A stretch of 64,000 nucleotides of DNA, from NCBI RefSeq assembly GCF_000208865.1, contig NC_018396.1, positions 1,302,001 through 1,366,000 on the forward strand, written 5' to 3'. The notes beneath the pieces are model-generated. The model searched no databases, had not been told where the DNA came from, and was given only the letters and a program-made list of their open reading frames with translations. Position numbers and translations under genes: made by a program. Of this stretch, positions 1 to 11,800 are shown in pieces. The first letter of the stretch is position 1. Every line of letters begins with the position of its first letter. Source of the DNA: Neospora caninum Liverpool (Eukaryota; Apicomplexa; Conoidasida; Eucoccidiorida; Sarcocystidae).

Positions 1-1651
1 CAACCCCATGAAGACATCATCTGTGCCTTTTTTTCGTACACCACGGAACACCCACGAAACACGGAGCTCGACACGCTTCTTCTCTTTCTGGACTGCCCCG
101 TTCGGCGCTGCCTCGCTGACAGGCCCACGGCTGTGGGGTGACCCCCATTCTGTCGTTCAAAGGCCTTTCTGTTTCTCCAGTTCCGGCGCTGTTTTTCCGC
201 GCCTCGCCTGTTTGGCCCTGTTGAGATCCCTAACCTGCGTCACGCGCTGCTCGTTCCTGGGGCATTTCTCTTTCTGCGCTTGCTGTTCTAGAGGGGAGTC
301 TCTCTCTCTCTGTTCAAAACAGACACCAACTTCTCTCTCCCTCCTTTACCTTCCTTTACGAGCGTCTCTCCCTCTGTGTGTTCTTGACAACCTCTCTCTT
401 CCTATATGTATGCGGGATCCGGGCCTTTCTCTGTCTCGTGTTCTCAGTCATCGCCGGAGACTCCGCTCAGGCGAGCTTTCTATCTGCGTCGCGCCACTTT
501 CACAATCCTTCACACGATTCTCTCTCTCTCTGCCCACTTCCCAGAGGTTCTCTGTCTCCTGCGTGGCTGCACCATTCACATCGTTTTTGTGCTCTGTAGG
601 ACTGATCACAAGAACCTGAGGAGCGAAGGGCGTTGGAGATATGCCCTCGATTCTTGCGCAAAGCGTGAGGCCGAGCGAAGGAAGCCAGGCTAACTGGGAG
701 TTCCGTGATAGCCGTGAGGTAGACTGTTCGCAAGGTGAGAACACGACGGAGCTGTGGAGGCAGACACAGCGATTGGAAGCAAGAACGCTTCGCCTTGAAG
801 ACGAGACTGAGGGAAGGAAACAAACGCGCAGTTTTTGCATGCTAAGCCAGCAACACTCTCAACACACTCAGCTGCTGTCAGATAAAACAAAAAAATGCCT
901 CCGCCTGTAAAGCAGAAGCATCGGGCGCAACCGATGCACCGCGCCGCGCAGAATCACACACAGCAGAACTCCCCAAGGCGTGCATGCAGTCCTCTGGAAG
1001 AAGAGACAGCGCCTTGCACGGAAAGGCGAAAGCTGCCCCGCGCATTAGTCCCCACGCCTGGCCAACCTTCCGGAGGCGACGCTACAGAACGAAGCGCAGG
1101 CAAACTTCCACCGCGCCATTTCCTTTCTACAGGAATGTCGCCATCCGCCATAAAAACAATTCAGAACACGCCCTTCGACAGGAACTCGACAGGAACAAGA
1201 TACACTTTCACAACGTCCCCGAATCAAGAGCCTATGGCGCCAGCGAAACATGCGTTTTCCATGCATGCAAAACGAATATGTAGAGCATCAAGTCTACATA
1301 CGGACACGCAGACACAAACATATATATATATATATATATATATATACACGTAAATAATAAGGATATACGTGCGTGTACATCCAGATATACATGTGTAGAA
1401 AGAGAAATATGACACCAGACAAGACTTCCCAGTCGTTGAGGCTGTGATATGAGACAATGGTGGAGGGGAAGTTCACGCGGGACGACTGTACAGGGCACAC
1501 CGAGGATAGAACAGTTACGTGCAATCGAAATGAGGCTGTGTGTCACTCTCTACCGGAGAGACGACGAGCCTTAGATGGGGCGTTCCGTGTCGTTTCTCAA
1601 TCTGTCTAAATGGTTCTTCGTCCGTTCAACAAAGTCGGGACGTCTCTCTTG
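1..1651. other. Intergenic / 3' flank of the Yippee gene
   Basis: No gene could be supported here. The first 600 bases are CT-rich and open in several frames only because of that composition. A 152-codon plus-strand ORF begins near 895, but it has no recognisable family and runs into a TA microsatellite. The part next to 1651 is probably the 3' UTR of the minus-strand Yippee gene. A TGCATGC motif lies at 1262-1268. Confidence 0.5.
1321..1346. repeat. (TA)13 microsatellite
   Basis: Uninterrupted TA dinucleotides, 26 bases long, in non-coding sequence. Similar TA tracts occur at 1951-1967 and 2835-2900. The 2835-2900 tract lies inside an intron of the Yippee gene. Confidence 0.95.
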
Positions 1652-1879
1652 TCATTCGTAGTCGAGGTCCGAAGACATATATGAGGAGCGTTGCTGACCG
1701 CTGTCGTCTTCTTCCAAGCTCTTCAAAAGTGCCTAACACACGACAAGAGAAACAGACCAACGAACACACAGACGATAGACTATCCGCTCTGTGATTCTTC
1801 ACTTGGCATTCGCCTCATGAAATGACGCGGAGGAGAACCCTGCACTAAACTACGTGCGTATATCATACCTATTCACATA

Positions 1880-1910
<31 letters not shown>

Positions 1911-3866
1911 AGATCGATAGGTAGAAATACATCTCTATTTATTGGGATAATATATATATATATATATGAGAGCAAGCTGGACAAAGTGGTATGCTCCTGG
2001 TCCTCACCTTTTCAAGTATGAACTTTCCTTCTTTGTATTTCTGTGTCGCGTCGGAGGCACACTCGTAGCGCCAGCCGACGTTTGTTCCACAGTCGTTGCA
2101 GTAAACGTCGGCAATGGTGTGTTTGCCTAAGGCGAGGAACGAGCGGCAAAACCTTGAACCAAAAATCTCACGAGAAGCACAACACGACCCAACAGAAAGA
2201 AAAGAAAACGGCCGACGATCGGCGCCACGGCCAATTCTGCTCAACACGCACATATAACCAAGCAGCGAAAAGCATATGCCTAGCATTAGACAACCGTGTA
2301 CGCGTGAACACAGTTTTACACATACACGCACATACAGTAAATATATGTATGCAGAGTTAGAGAGGAAAAAGAAAGGTAGACCCTTGCTGCATCATATATA
2401 CAGATACAGGTAGATATAGATAGGTACTGCTATAAAGATAGACGTAGACATTGATATACCGCAAACCGACACGGCCGAGAGGTTGATGCTTTGATGTGGG
2501 GGCAAGGGAAGAGAGGCAAAAAAGAAGAAGCACGCCGACCAGAAATCTCCAGCTTGCCGTGTATACGCCGAACGAAATTCTGAGGCCTGGGGCTCACCTG
2601 TCGTCATGTTGCGGTCCTCCAGCGCGCCCTCGGACACGTTGACCACTCTGGTGGCGAGACGCAGCGAGAGACAAGAGCGAGAAGAGGTATATTTCTACGG
2701 AGAAAAACATCTAAAAACGGTCAAATCGCAGGCAAAAACAATCCACTTCAGAAACCGACGCCAGCCTCGAAAATGTCTTAGAACCGTTCTATCGGCCGAA
2801 CCGACGTCAGCAGTGCATCAGTACAGTATCTTCCATATATATATATATATATATATATGTGACAATAGAGTATATATATAAATATATATATATATATATA
2901 CATATGTATGTCTACGAATAAGCATCTTTATAACGAAGATTCCTGATCTCTGCGTTTGAACGTCTCTATCCAGATGCAGTTGTACACATGGAGTTTGGTG
3001 AAGAAGAATTAAGCGGATGCATGCTCTCCTTAGGGGAGACAGTAGTGAGTGGCAAAAGGACGGCACCTGCTCGAGGTCCGGAAGGACAAGAGGAGCGGCG
3101 GCCGCCAAGGACACACAAGATGAGCGGCAAGAGTAGGGGGCGGCGCGCTGGAGTCCGGAGAACTCCGAGGAAAAGGACACAGCGTGGAGAGGCGCGCAGA
3201 CAGCATAAGAGACGGAAAAACGCCCCGACGTGGAGAGATTTGAACAAGACAGAACAGACGAACTTGCCAAAGAGCCACGCGGCACCCGTGCGACCTCGAA
3301 AGGACTTGCTGATGAGCTCGCTGTGGACAGTCAGGTGGGTGTTGCACTGGATGCAGCTGCGGCAAACACAGGGAAAGAGACTCATTCTTCTCAGGCGCAA
3401 AAAGCTCTGCTTCGCGCACATCACCCACACCCGCCACATTTGCCGCAAGAACTCCAGACATGCCCTTGTTATCTCCACCCCATTCTGTATTCCTCTCTAC
3501 TTTTCCATCTCCCCACACTTCATTCCATGTATCTACCTATGTATCTCTGTCTTTCTCTCTCTATATGGATATATATGTGTGTATGGATATATATGTGTGT
3601 GTGTATAGCTATATGGAGCTGGGGTAGGTATGCGTGAATGATGGGACTGTGCAGATTTCACCGGTCTGAGTGTCGGAGTAAAATTGCGTCTCTAGAGATC
3701 TACCGATGACTTTTGGCTCCTTTGAAGGCGAGGCGGACGGGTATACAAAAGGGTTGATAAACTTTCGGCGGTTCTTCGTGACTGCCGCGCGGGAAGACGA
3801 GAAGACGTTCTCGACTTACAGATACACCTTTCTGCCTGTGAGTCGACGGCGAAACTCTCTCCCCAT
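1652..3866 (-). CDS. Yippee-family zinc-binding protein, five exons
   Basis: Exons on the minus strand: 3866-3820, 3356-3264, 2647-2598, 2126-2008, 1732-1652. They total 390 nt, encode 129 residues, and phases match at every junction. The product carries CIQC (Cys17, Cys20) and CNDC (Cys73, Cys76), giving the canonical CX2C-X52-CX2C Yippee zinc ligands. Family blocks HSELISKSF, VVNVSEG, HTIADVYCNDCGTN and QKYKEGKFILEK appear in order, and the length is close to human YPEL proteins (about 120 residues). The start ATG at 3866 gives MGREFRRRLTGRKVY, directly before the first zinc pair. The last exon follows a good polypyrimidine tract and ends in an acidic, Ser-rich tail. The donor after exon 2 (GTTCGT) is weak. 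Yippee folds resemble the Mis18, cereblon and CTLH-complex zinc domains; the substrate or partner in this organism is unknown. Confidence 0.9.
2835..2900. repeat. TA microsatellite within a Yippee intron
   Basis: Two TA tracts (2835-2858 and about 2870-2900), separated by a few non-TA bases. They lie in the intron between the second and third exons of the minus-strand Yippee gene. Confidence 0.9.
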
Positions 3867-4250
3867 TTTCCTCCCTCTTCGTCTAACTCTCCGCCAGTGC
3901 GTTTCTCTTCGCGGCCTTCTGTCGCCTTCGGCTTTTTTGTGCGCCTGTTTCGCTTCAGGAAGGGAAAAGAACGACGCAGGCGTCACCTGGAGACTGGCAG
4001 CGCGTCTCCTGCGCTCGCTATCCGTAGAGAGGCACGCGGGAAGAAAACCGAGCGCAGAACAAACCCCAGGTATCTAGGACTACACACCAAACGTGCACTT
4101 GGCACAACAATGCACATACATTCAACACGCACCTATGCGTTTGCTTAGATACAAAATAATACAGTTTCACAGATTCACACCTACAGATTCTCGTAATAAA
4201 GTATATATATATATATAGTTGTATATCCTTCCGCGCTTTGTGCATTTGTT

Positions 4251-4257
4251 TGCATGC
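4251..4257. promoter_or_regulatory. TGCATGC motif
   Basis: The palindromic core TGCATGC is recognised by some apicomplexan AP2 factors and is enriched in Toxoplasma promoters (established knowledge). Here it lies about 385 bases upstream of the Yippee start. A single 7-base match has little weight alone. Confidence 0.3.
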
Positions 4258-5221
4258 AGGATGGACTAGGATGGGGTTGGACGAAGAGGAGCAGAGGAGA
4301 GAGGAAAGCAAAAGAACGAGGCGCGGGCGGGTGTGCCGAGCTGTGAGAGAGCGTTCGGGCGCCGAAAAAAGCAAAGACTTGAGGCAGTTTCCACGAGCTG
4401 AAGCGATGATGAAGGGCGCCAACGCGCCCACAAAATCCTAGAGACGGGAGCTTCAGCTGAAAAAACCGAAATGGCTAACAGAATATTGTCTCGAGTGTCT
4501 CACGCGTGTCTTTCTTGAGGCGCGCCACGGGCGGCTGTGTATGGAGCGACCGGGCGGGAAGAGAAAAGCGCGCCTGCTCTTTTTCTGGCGGTCACACACC
4601 GACACGAAGTTGACCGCTACAGGAGTGTCGAGCGCCGGAGAAGGAGTCGGGAGGCGAAGGGAGAGGCAAACTCGGCAAGAAAAAAACACGCAAAAAGGCA
4701 GAAAAGAAGAGAAAAAAGTCGAACGCGGCGCCGCTGCTCGCCATCTGCCAGCGGGCTTTGCCGAGAGAAGCGGCGCTCGCCACGGCAGTCTCTCTCGCGA
4801 GATGATCGTGAGTTTGGACGTTTGGGAGATTGCTGATAAAGCAAAAAGAATCACGCACACACGCGCGAGAGTTTCCTAGATTCTTTTCCCATCTTGTGAA
4901 GAGGAAATCGCGAAAAACGCGAAAAAAACGGTCGGGAAACGGGTCAGCGCGCCGCCTAGGCCCCCGGCTCAGCGCAGGCACGCGCATCTGAGAGAGCTCA
5001 GTGAGAGGTCTCGTGCGATTTTTCAGAAACCGCAAAAGAAATCCCCGCTTTTCTGGAGAGGTTGAGAGCAGGGAGAGAGGCGAAGCGACACATGTGAAAA
5101 GGAAATGCGAAGGCTTTCCTGGTCTTTGTGGTGCACACTTAGGCGCGTGAAAAAAGCCGCAAAAGCAGTGCGGTGCGTTGCAGACCTCCGTGGGAGGGGT
5201 GACCGGTCCGCGAAAACCTGC

Positions 5222-5228
5222 TGCATGC
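5222..5228. promoter_or_regulatory. TGCATGC motif
   Basis: A TGCATGC core about 630 bases upstream of the giant gene's ATG, in the divergent promoter interval. It is the same AP2-type motif as at 4251. Function is inferred from position only. Confidence 0.3.
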
Positions 5229-5694
5229 AGAGCAAAAGGAGAGACAAGGGGTCGGGACGCTGGCAAAATCTGCAGAAAAGCGCGAACCCTCCACCCTTCG
5301 CTTTTCTAGCAGGTCTTTTCGTGTGTGTGTGTGTGTAGGTGTGAGCAGGTGTCTGTGTGGGTGTCTGTATGGGTGTGTACACCTTGTCGTCTCTCCCAAC
5401 CTTTCACGTGCTTTCGGCACGTTCGCCGTAGACCACGCTGTCTTTTTTCCTTTCTCCCCTGTTCATCTGTCTCCTGCGGCCCCGTTCCTCATTTCCTCCG
5501 TCTTCTATCTCTGGTCGTTCTTCTCCACTGATCCGGTATGTCTCCGTAGCTAGAGAAAACCCTGGGCGCCTCCTTTTTCTTCCCCGTGTCTCGCGCCGCG
5601 TCTTGCGCCTCTCTCTGCGTCGTCTGCCTTGCGCTCCCCGATCGGTTCTTCCTCTCATGGTCGCGTTGCCTGTTCCAGCTTTCACGGAGTGCCT

Positions 5695-5749
5695 CTCGAG
5701 GCTCTGTACGTACACCTCGAGGCTCTGTACGTACACCTCGAGGCTCTGG
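5695..5749. repeat. 21-bp tandem repeat, about 2.6 copies
   Basis: Units start at 5695, 5716 and 5737 (the third is partial) with a period of 21. Each full unit begins with the XhoI palindrome CTCGAG and carries the palindrome GTACGTAC. It sits 110-165 bases upstream of the giant gene's ATG, in the promoter or 5' UTR. Confidence 0.9.
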
Positions 5750-5859
5750 TCGTAAAAACGGCTTCGACCTTCAGATTCCTTTCCGAGAGCAAAATGCCAG
5801 GCTTTTAGGCCCAAAAAACCCGGCCCTTTTTGTCTCCTCAGAGTCACTTCAAGGGAAAG

Positions 5860-8800
5860 ATGGCGCTTAACAAAGGCGCGGCAGCCGAGCCTGGAGGCGT
5901 AGCCGTCTCCCCTCCCGGTGACAGGCGATGCATGCAGTTCAGCGCTCTGGAAGATGGGGCGAAGCGACGAGAAAGCGGAAACCGGGCAATTAAGCTCGCC
6001 GTCGCAGCCGCCCAAACGGCAGCGCGCGCTGTGGCGTCTCCTGCACCCTGCGCTCGGCGCCTAACGGAGAATGTGGATCTCCTGATTGATCTCGCGTTCC
6101 TTCCTCTCGCCTCGAGACCGATGGCCCGCTCGATGGGAAAGAACGCAGATTCCGAGGGGGCGCCGAAGAAGCGCAGAAGAAGCCGAGACGGCGGGAGAGG
6201 CGCTACCTGTGTGGACGGTGCAGGTGGGAGAGGAGGCACTCCAGGAGGAGACAGAACCCAGAGAAGGAAAGTGTCTCTCTCGGCTCTTTGGGACCCAGCA
6301 ACGGAAGAGGACTCCAGCGGCGCCAGCGACGGTGGATCTGAGGCGGCGATGCATTCGTCCAGCGGGCTGCATAGAGCGTTCAAAAGAACAGATGTGCCCG
6401 CCTCCTCGATGCAGCCCACTCCCGCCTCTGGAGCTCCGTCGCCTCGTCGCGCTGTGGAGAAGGAAGAGACGGGCGAGCCGCCCGAAGAGGAAACACCAGT
6501 CTCGGGGCGCCAGAGGAGAGACGGGCCGGACAGAAGTGAGGGCGACACGGAGGCGCGAATCCGCCTCTCTCTCTTTGCTCGGCACCCCGCGGCCTGGGGT
6601 CTGTCTTTGCGTGCCCTTGAGAAAGCAGCCTCGGTCTTGTCGCGCCTCGAGTGTCTTCGGGACGAAGATCTCGCCTCGCGGCGGCAACTTCTCTCTTCGC
6701 TCCGAGAGGAAATCGCTCTCTTCTCAGACTCTCCAGTCTCCTCGACAGGCGACGCTTCTCGCGATTTCGGCGGGAATGCCTCGGGTCACAGCTCGAAGAG
6801 CAGTGCAAGCAAAGGGTGTTTGTTGCCTGAAAGCCGAAACGCAGAACACACCGGGGGCGTTGGTGAGGCCCAGACACGTGGAGGCTTCGTCGACGCCTCG
6901 GAAAATGCTTTCTGTCGAAACGTTCGCGAAGAGCTAACAACGCGACTTTCCTGTCGCGCGCTCTTCGCGGCCCGCCTGCTGCGCCTCCTGGCAAACGCAG
7001 GCCTTCCCTTTCTGCAACTACCCCTCCCGCCGCCTCGCCTGCGGGCGGCAAGAAGGCACTCGAGCCAGCGTATGCATGCGAACAGCTTGCTTCCCGAGGC
7101 CTCGGACCGCGAGCGTGTGGACTTCGCTGAAGAGGCGGAAGATGCCGCCTTCGAGATCTCGCCCTCTCTCTGCTTCGGCGGAGAGACGCCGCTCCATGTG
7201 AACCAAGAAGGCGTGCAGACCCCCACTGGCGGACGCCAGGAGGGCGGGTTTTCTTTCCGAGTGTCTCCCTTTGTCCCTCTTTCGCTGGCGCCCCCGCCCC
7301 TCGCCTCCCCGCAACTCCTTCACCGCGAGTTGGCGGCGCTCCTTCGCTTGTGCTGTCTCTTCACCTCGCTCTCTCTCGCTTCGCCTGCCCTGAAACTTGA
7401 GACCGAGGCGTCTGCTGGCGCGTCGTCGCGAGACAAACGGCGGCCGGGAGAACGAGCGGGGACATTGCTCGGCGGACGCGGGGCGAAACCTGGAAGCGGA
7501 GAAGCGGAGACACCTCTGTGGGATGAGAGGTTCGGGCGGGCGACCTCTGAGACTCTGTACGAGGCGACGGCGGCGCTTCTGGCCCACATCGTGACGCAAC
7601 AGCAGCTGGACGGGGGGACATCAGTCCCTCTGTTGCAGCAGAAGACCGGCCTCCAGCGAGTGGTGTCTCTGCTTCGTCTTTTCTGCATTTCAGGTGCGGA
7701 AACGGGTTCCCTCTCTTCGCTTTCACGCTCAGGTGCCGAGAGCTGTGAGACGGTACCAGCCCGCGAGGAAGCGGCCCGCACCCAGACGAGCCTCTTTTCC
7801 CGGGCCGTGTTTGCACGGGTGTGTGTGGGGCTCGTGCGGGCCCTCGCCCAACTAGCGATGTCTCCGGCGACGGGGGGGCGCGTCCACCTGGCCAGCGCGG
7901 AGCACCGCGCGCTCTTTCGACTTGCGTTTCTGCGCGAGTCTCCTCTGCTTCTGCTCCTGCTTCAGGAGGCAGTGTCTGTCGCGTTCTCGCTCGTGGAAAG
8001 GGACGCCTCGCAACGCGACACAGTGTCTCTCCTGGGCGTGTGCTCCGAAGAGTCTGGAGGGCTAGCCGGGAGACAGTTCGAGACCCCACACCAAGGGACA
8101 TCCCCGCCTGCAGAGCCGGCTGGGCCCTTCCAGGAGCTCCTCGTGGTTGCCTTGGAAACCACAAGGCAGATTCTTCAGTTCTGGGAGAGGCGTCTCGCGA
8201 GCGAAATGGGAAGGCGATCGCCTCTCGCTCTGCATAGAAGCGAGGACCAAGGAGCAACGAAAGGCTCTACCCAGTGCACTGGACCGCGGGGCGGGCCGCC
8301 TGGAGAAGGTGCGAAGAGACAGGGAGACGGAGACAGGCAGACAGATGCGAATTGCATAGCCACAGTAGGGGAGGCTTCCGGGAGCGAGAGGGGAGAGAAA
8401 GAAAGTAACTCTTCCTCGGGGGAGAAGGACGAGGAAAAGGGCGGCGTGGATCTGTCGAGAAGCTCGTCGGAGCAGGCGTATGGGCTCCGCGTCAGGCGAC
8501 AAGGCAGCGGAGATTTCTTTTTGGAGCAAGACGTTCGCATCGAGGGCGTTGTTGCAGCCTTAGTCGTTGGAGACGGAGAGATCGTGCGCCGCCTTGTCAG
8601 ATCGCTTCTGTTGCTTCTTGAGGTGAGAGCATTGGCGAAGGGAAAGGGAGAATGAAGAACGAGGAAAGGGAAGGCGAGAAATGGGAACAGCCACACAGAG
8701 CGCAACAGCGGAACTGACAGGAGGGAGCGCACCAAGAGCGTAACAGGCGTAGAATAGAAAGGACGAGACGCTGCAGAGAAACCCAGAATGCGCCAAGCGA

Positions 8801-11800
8801 AACGGGCACAGAGCCACCCAGCAGCACACCACGTTGAAAAGTAAGCATCCACTCCCGGTGTCTTTGTCTTTTAGGCAATCCCTGGAATAGCGACTCCTGA
8901 CGCAGTACCTGGGTCTTCTTCCCCACCCAGTGGGAAACTGCTTTTGTTGACCTCCTCTTCGCGCCCGTTTCTTTCGTCCAATCGGGAATCGCGTGTGCAT
9001 GCGCTGGCGAGTGAGGTGGTTGCTCTTCTCTTCTCGCTCTCTTCTTCCTTCTTCTTCCTCGCCCCGCCTTCCCCCCTGCCCCGCCCTCCACTCCGGAAGG
9101 TCTACGTCTCTGGGTGTGTCGCGTCTCTCTCGCCCTCTTCTTCGCCCTCCGGGAGTGAATCTTCTTCAGCGCGTGCGTCTCGGCCCCTTCTGTCCATCGC
9201 CTCGGCCTGTGAGATGCCGGCGGGCGACTTGTCCGCTCGCATCGAAGCTGCAGCGAGAGAAGCCCCTCCCGTTCTGCCGCGACTTCTCCTTTGGCTCCAG
9301 ATGGCTGTTGGAAGAAATTTGAGCCAGGTGACGGCGCGTCTGCTCCCGATGCTGCGACAGGCGTCGCCGCGCCTCGCCCTCTCGCAACGGCGCGCGCTTC
9401 GTCTCCTGCTTCTCTGGATTTTCCCTCTCTCTCGCCAGCTAGCCCCGTCGCTCCTGGCAGCCCATCTTCTCGGGGAGGCGTCTCTGAGAGACAGCGCCAC
9501 GAAGAAAGAGGAAGGAAGTCGCGCTCGCGGAGGCGCCTCGTCGCCTGCGGACCTAGGAAAACGGGGGAAGGAAAAAGGCGCGAAACACGAGAAACCCGAA
9601 AACGGCGACTCGGGACTCAAGGGTTGGGGCCTCGGAGAAAACGCGATTTTTGCGCTGTCAACACGTCTAAACTTGCCCGTTGTGGGGTGCGTTTCCAGCG
9701 GGGAGGAGACGGCGGGGCGAGGGCGACAGGGGCCAGAGACACCCCGGAAGAGTGTGGGGGCGACCCGGGACGGGCGAGCCGATGCGGCGATCTCCCGAAG
9801 GAGAAGCCGAAGCAGTGCTGAAGACAGAGAGAAGACCGAGGCCAATGCCCAGGGCCGAGACTCAGATGAGAGCACCGACCCTAGGAGTGGGACGGGAGAA
9901 CATTCTTCTCCCGTGGAATGGCCCTCACCTCCAATCCTGATCATCTTGAGATTCCTTGCCCACCTGCAGCGCGTGAACGGCCTGGATGGTCGCGACGCTT
10001 TCACCGCTGTCGAGGCTCTGTCTCTCTTCCTGTCTCCCTTCCACTCCCTCCTGTCGTCTTCTCCTTTCGAGACAGGCGAACAGACTTCCGTGTCTCTTTG
10101 CAGCCAGGTGACCGAGGACCTCAGGCCCGCCACGCGAGAAGCCGGCCTGTCAAAGAGAGAAAGCGCCAAGGAGACACCAAGAGGCGGCCGCGTGGAAGTG
10201 CTCGAAGGCGCGGAAGGAGACGGGCGTAACGAGACTCTTGTGGAGAGGAAAATCCGTGAATCTCTCTGCAGAACGCTGAACAAAGAGGGGCTTCTCCCCG
10301 AGCTCCTGGACGCCGTCTTGCGCGCCTCGATGTTGCCATCCTGCAAGAGCGGGGCCGATGAGTGTCGCCGTTCCGGCGGCGACCAAGCGGAAACAGACAG
10401 AGACAGCAAAGGGGCCGAGACACCTGCAGCGTTCCCAGACTGCGCAGATGCAAGTTGCATCTGTTGGGAACCGCCCCTGCAGCAACGCGAGTTATGTAGA
10501 CGGTTTTTGAGTCTCCTCGTGTTTCTCTGTGCCGAGTCGCTGGTCCCAAGTTTGACGAAAGTTCTCCGCGTGGCGTCAGCCATCCCTGCCCCATCCGCCT
10601 CGTCTTCTGCCGCGCGCCGGCGGGGCGAGAAGAGTCAGGACACTTCGAGCCCAAGCGGAGACAAGTCTCCGGTTTGGGCTCCTGTGTGGGAGCCGTACGG
10701 GTTGCAAGGAGAGGAGCGAGAAGCGAGAGAGGACGAGCAAGCGACGTTCGTGGAGATCGCCTTGTGGGCGTGTCGCCAAGCCCGCGACGCCGCCACGATG
10801 TGCGGTCTGCTGTGGCCTCCCTCTCCGCAGCTCCACGCTGTCGCTGTCGACCTTCTGGGGATCTATCGGCAGAGGAAGGAAGAGGAAGAGCGGGCAGCGG
10901 GGCGGTCCTGCCAGCCTGAAGCGGAGAATGCCAAGGGCGTTTCGGGGCCTGGCAACGGCCCCAGACCACCGGCTGGGGCGGGTAGAAGATACAACAGTGG
11001 GGACAAGGCAGCGGGACCTCAGGCGCTGGACGACCGAAGCTGCACCAAGAGAGGCCGAGCCCCTGAGCAGAACGGCAAACACGAGGAAGACAGTCTTCTC
11101 AAGAGTCAGGCGGCTTGCTGGCGCCTTCTCCCTTTCGTCGGAGCTGCGGCGTGTCTCGGAGACGCCTTCTGGGTGGCCTGTGGGGGTCCCCAACCAGGCG
11201 TGATGAAACGCGAACCCGACAGTGACGAGGGGAGCGGCAGCGAGCGTCTCTCTGGCGCGGCGAGCCTCTGCGACATCGCGCAGCACACTCTCACCTGTAC
11301 GTTCTTGGTAGAAGACGTCGTGCAGGCTGAGGACCGCCTGCTAGATGCTCCACGTCTGTGCTGGTTTCTCTGGAGAGAAATACGTCGTGTGCTCCTGGAC
11401 GCTCTCGTCTTGCTCAATGCCGAGCTCCTTGCGGCTCAAGCGACGACACAGCGGGTCGATCTCCACTCGCGAGAGACCCGCAGGGAAGCAGCGTCTCCTC
11501 TGCGTCCCTCTTCTCTCACCGAAGGTCGAGAGTCGATGGTGGGACGGGAAGCCGGACGGAGAAGCGACGAAAAGGGGCGAGAAGAGACACGCGTGGACAT
11601 GGCAGTCCTTCGCCGTCTCCAGTTTCGTCTGCGCCGGGTTCTCCTCCTGATCTTTCGGGATTTGCAGAGCTTCTGCACGGTTCCGTTCGGAGACGAGACC
11701 ACGCTCGCGGGCCGTTTCCGCTGCAGTCGCAGTGTCTCCCTCCTCCAGGGCATGCAGCTCTTGCACGACCGAGAGGCGTGTCAGGACGAGCAGCTGGTTG

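Larger units (their letters stand above)
3867..5859. other. Divergent intergenic region between Yippee and the giant gene
   Basis: About 2 kb with no supportable gene. The two flanking genes start outward from here, so it should hold both promoters and 5' UTRs. It contains purine-rich stretches on the plus strand (about 4240-4880), a short TA tract near 4201-4216, CT-rich sequence just before 5860, TGCATGC motifs at 4251-4257 and 5222-5228, and a 21-bp tandem repeat at 5695-5749. A polypyrimidine-AG at about 5828-5840 could be a splice acceptor for a 5' UTR intron. Confidence 0.5.

Noticed and set aside
8..619. 203-codon ORF at the left edge
   Set aside because: It is produced by CT-rich repeats (Ser/Leu/Arg runs) and is open in several frames; no start context or family signature.
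1321..1346. TA tracts as replication origin or centromere signal
   Set aside because: They are short, scattered, mostly intronic or intergenic microsatellites with no accompanying structure.
9102..10583. 493-codon minus-strand ORF inside the giant gene
   Set aside because: The GC-rich coding strand with biased third positions leaves antisense frames open. The translation is Arg/Ser-rich without motifs. The same applies to 14590-15741 (-) and several others between 5.8 and 17 kb.
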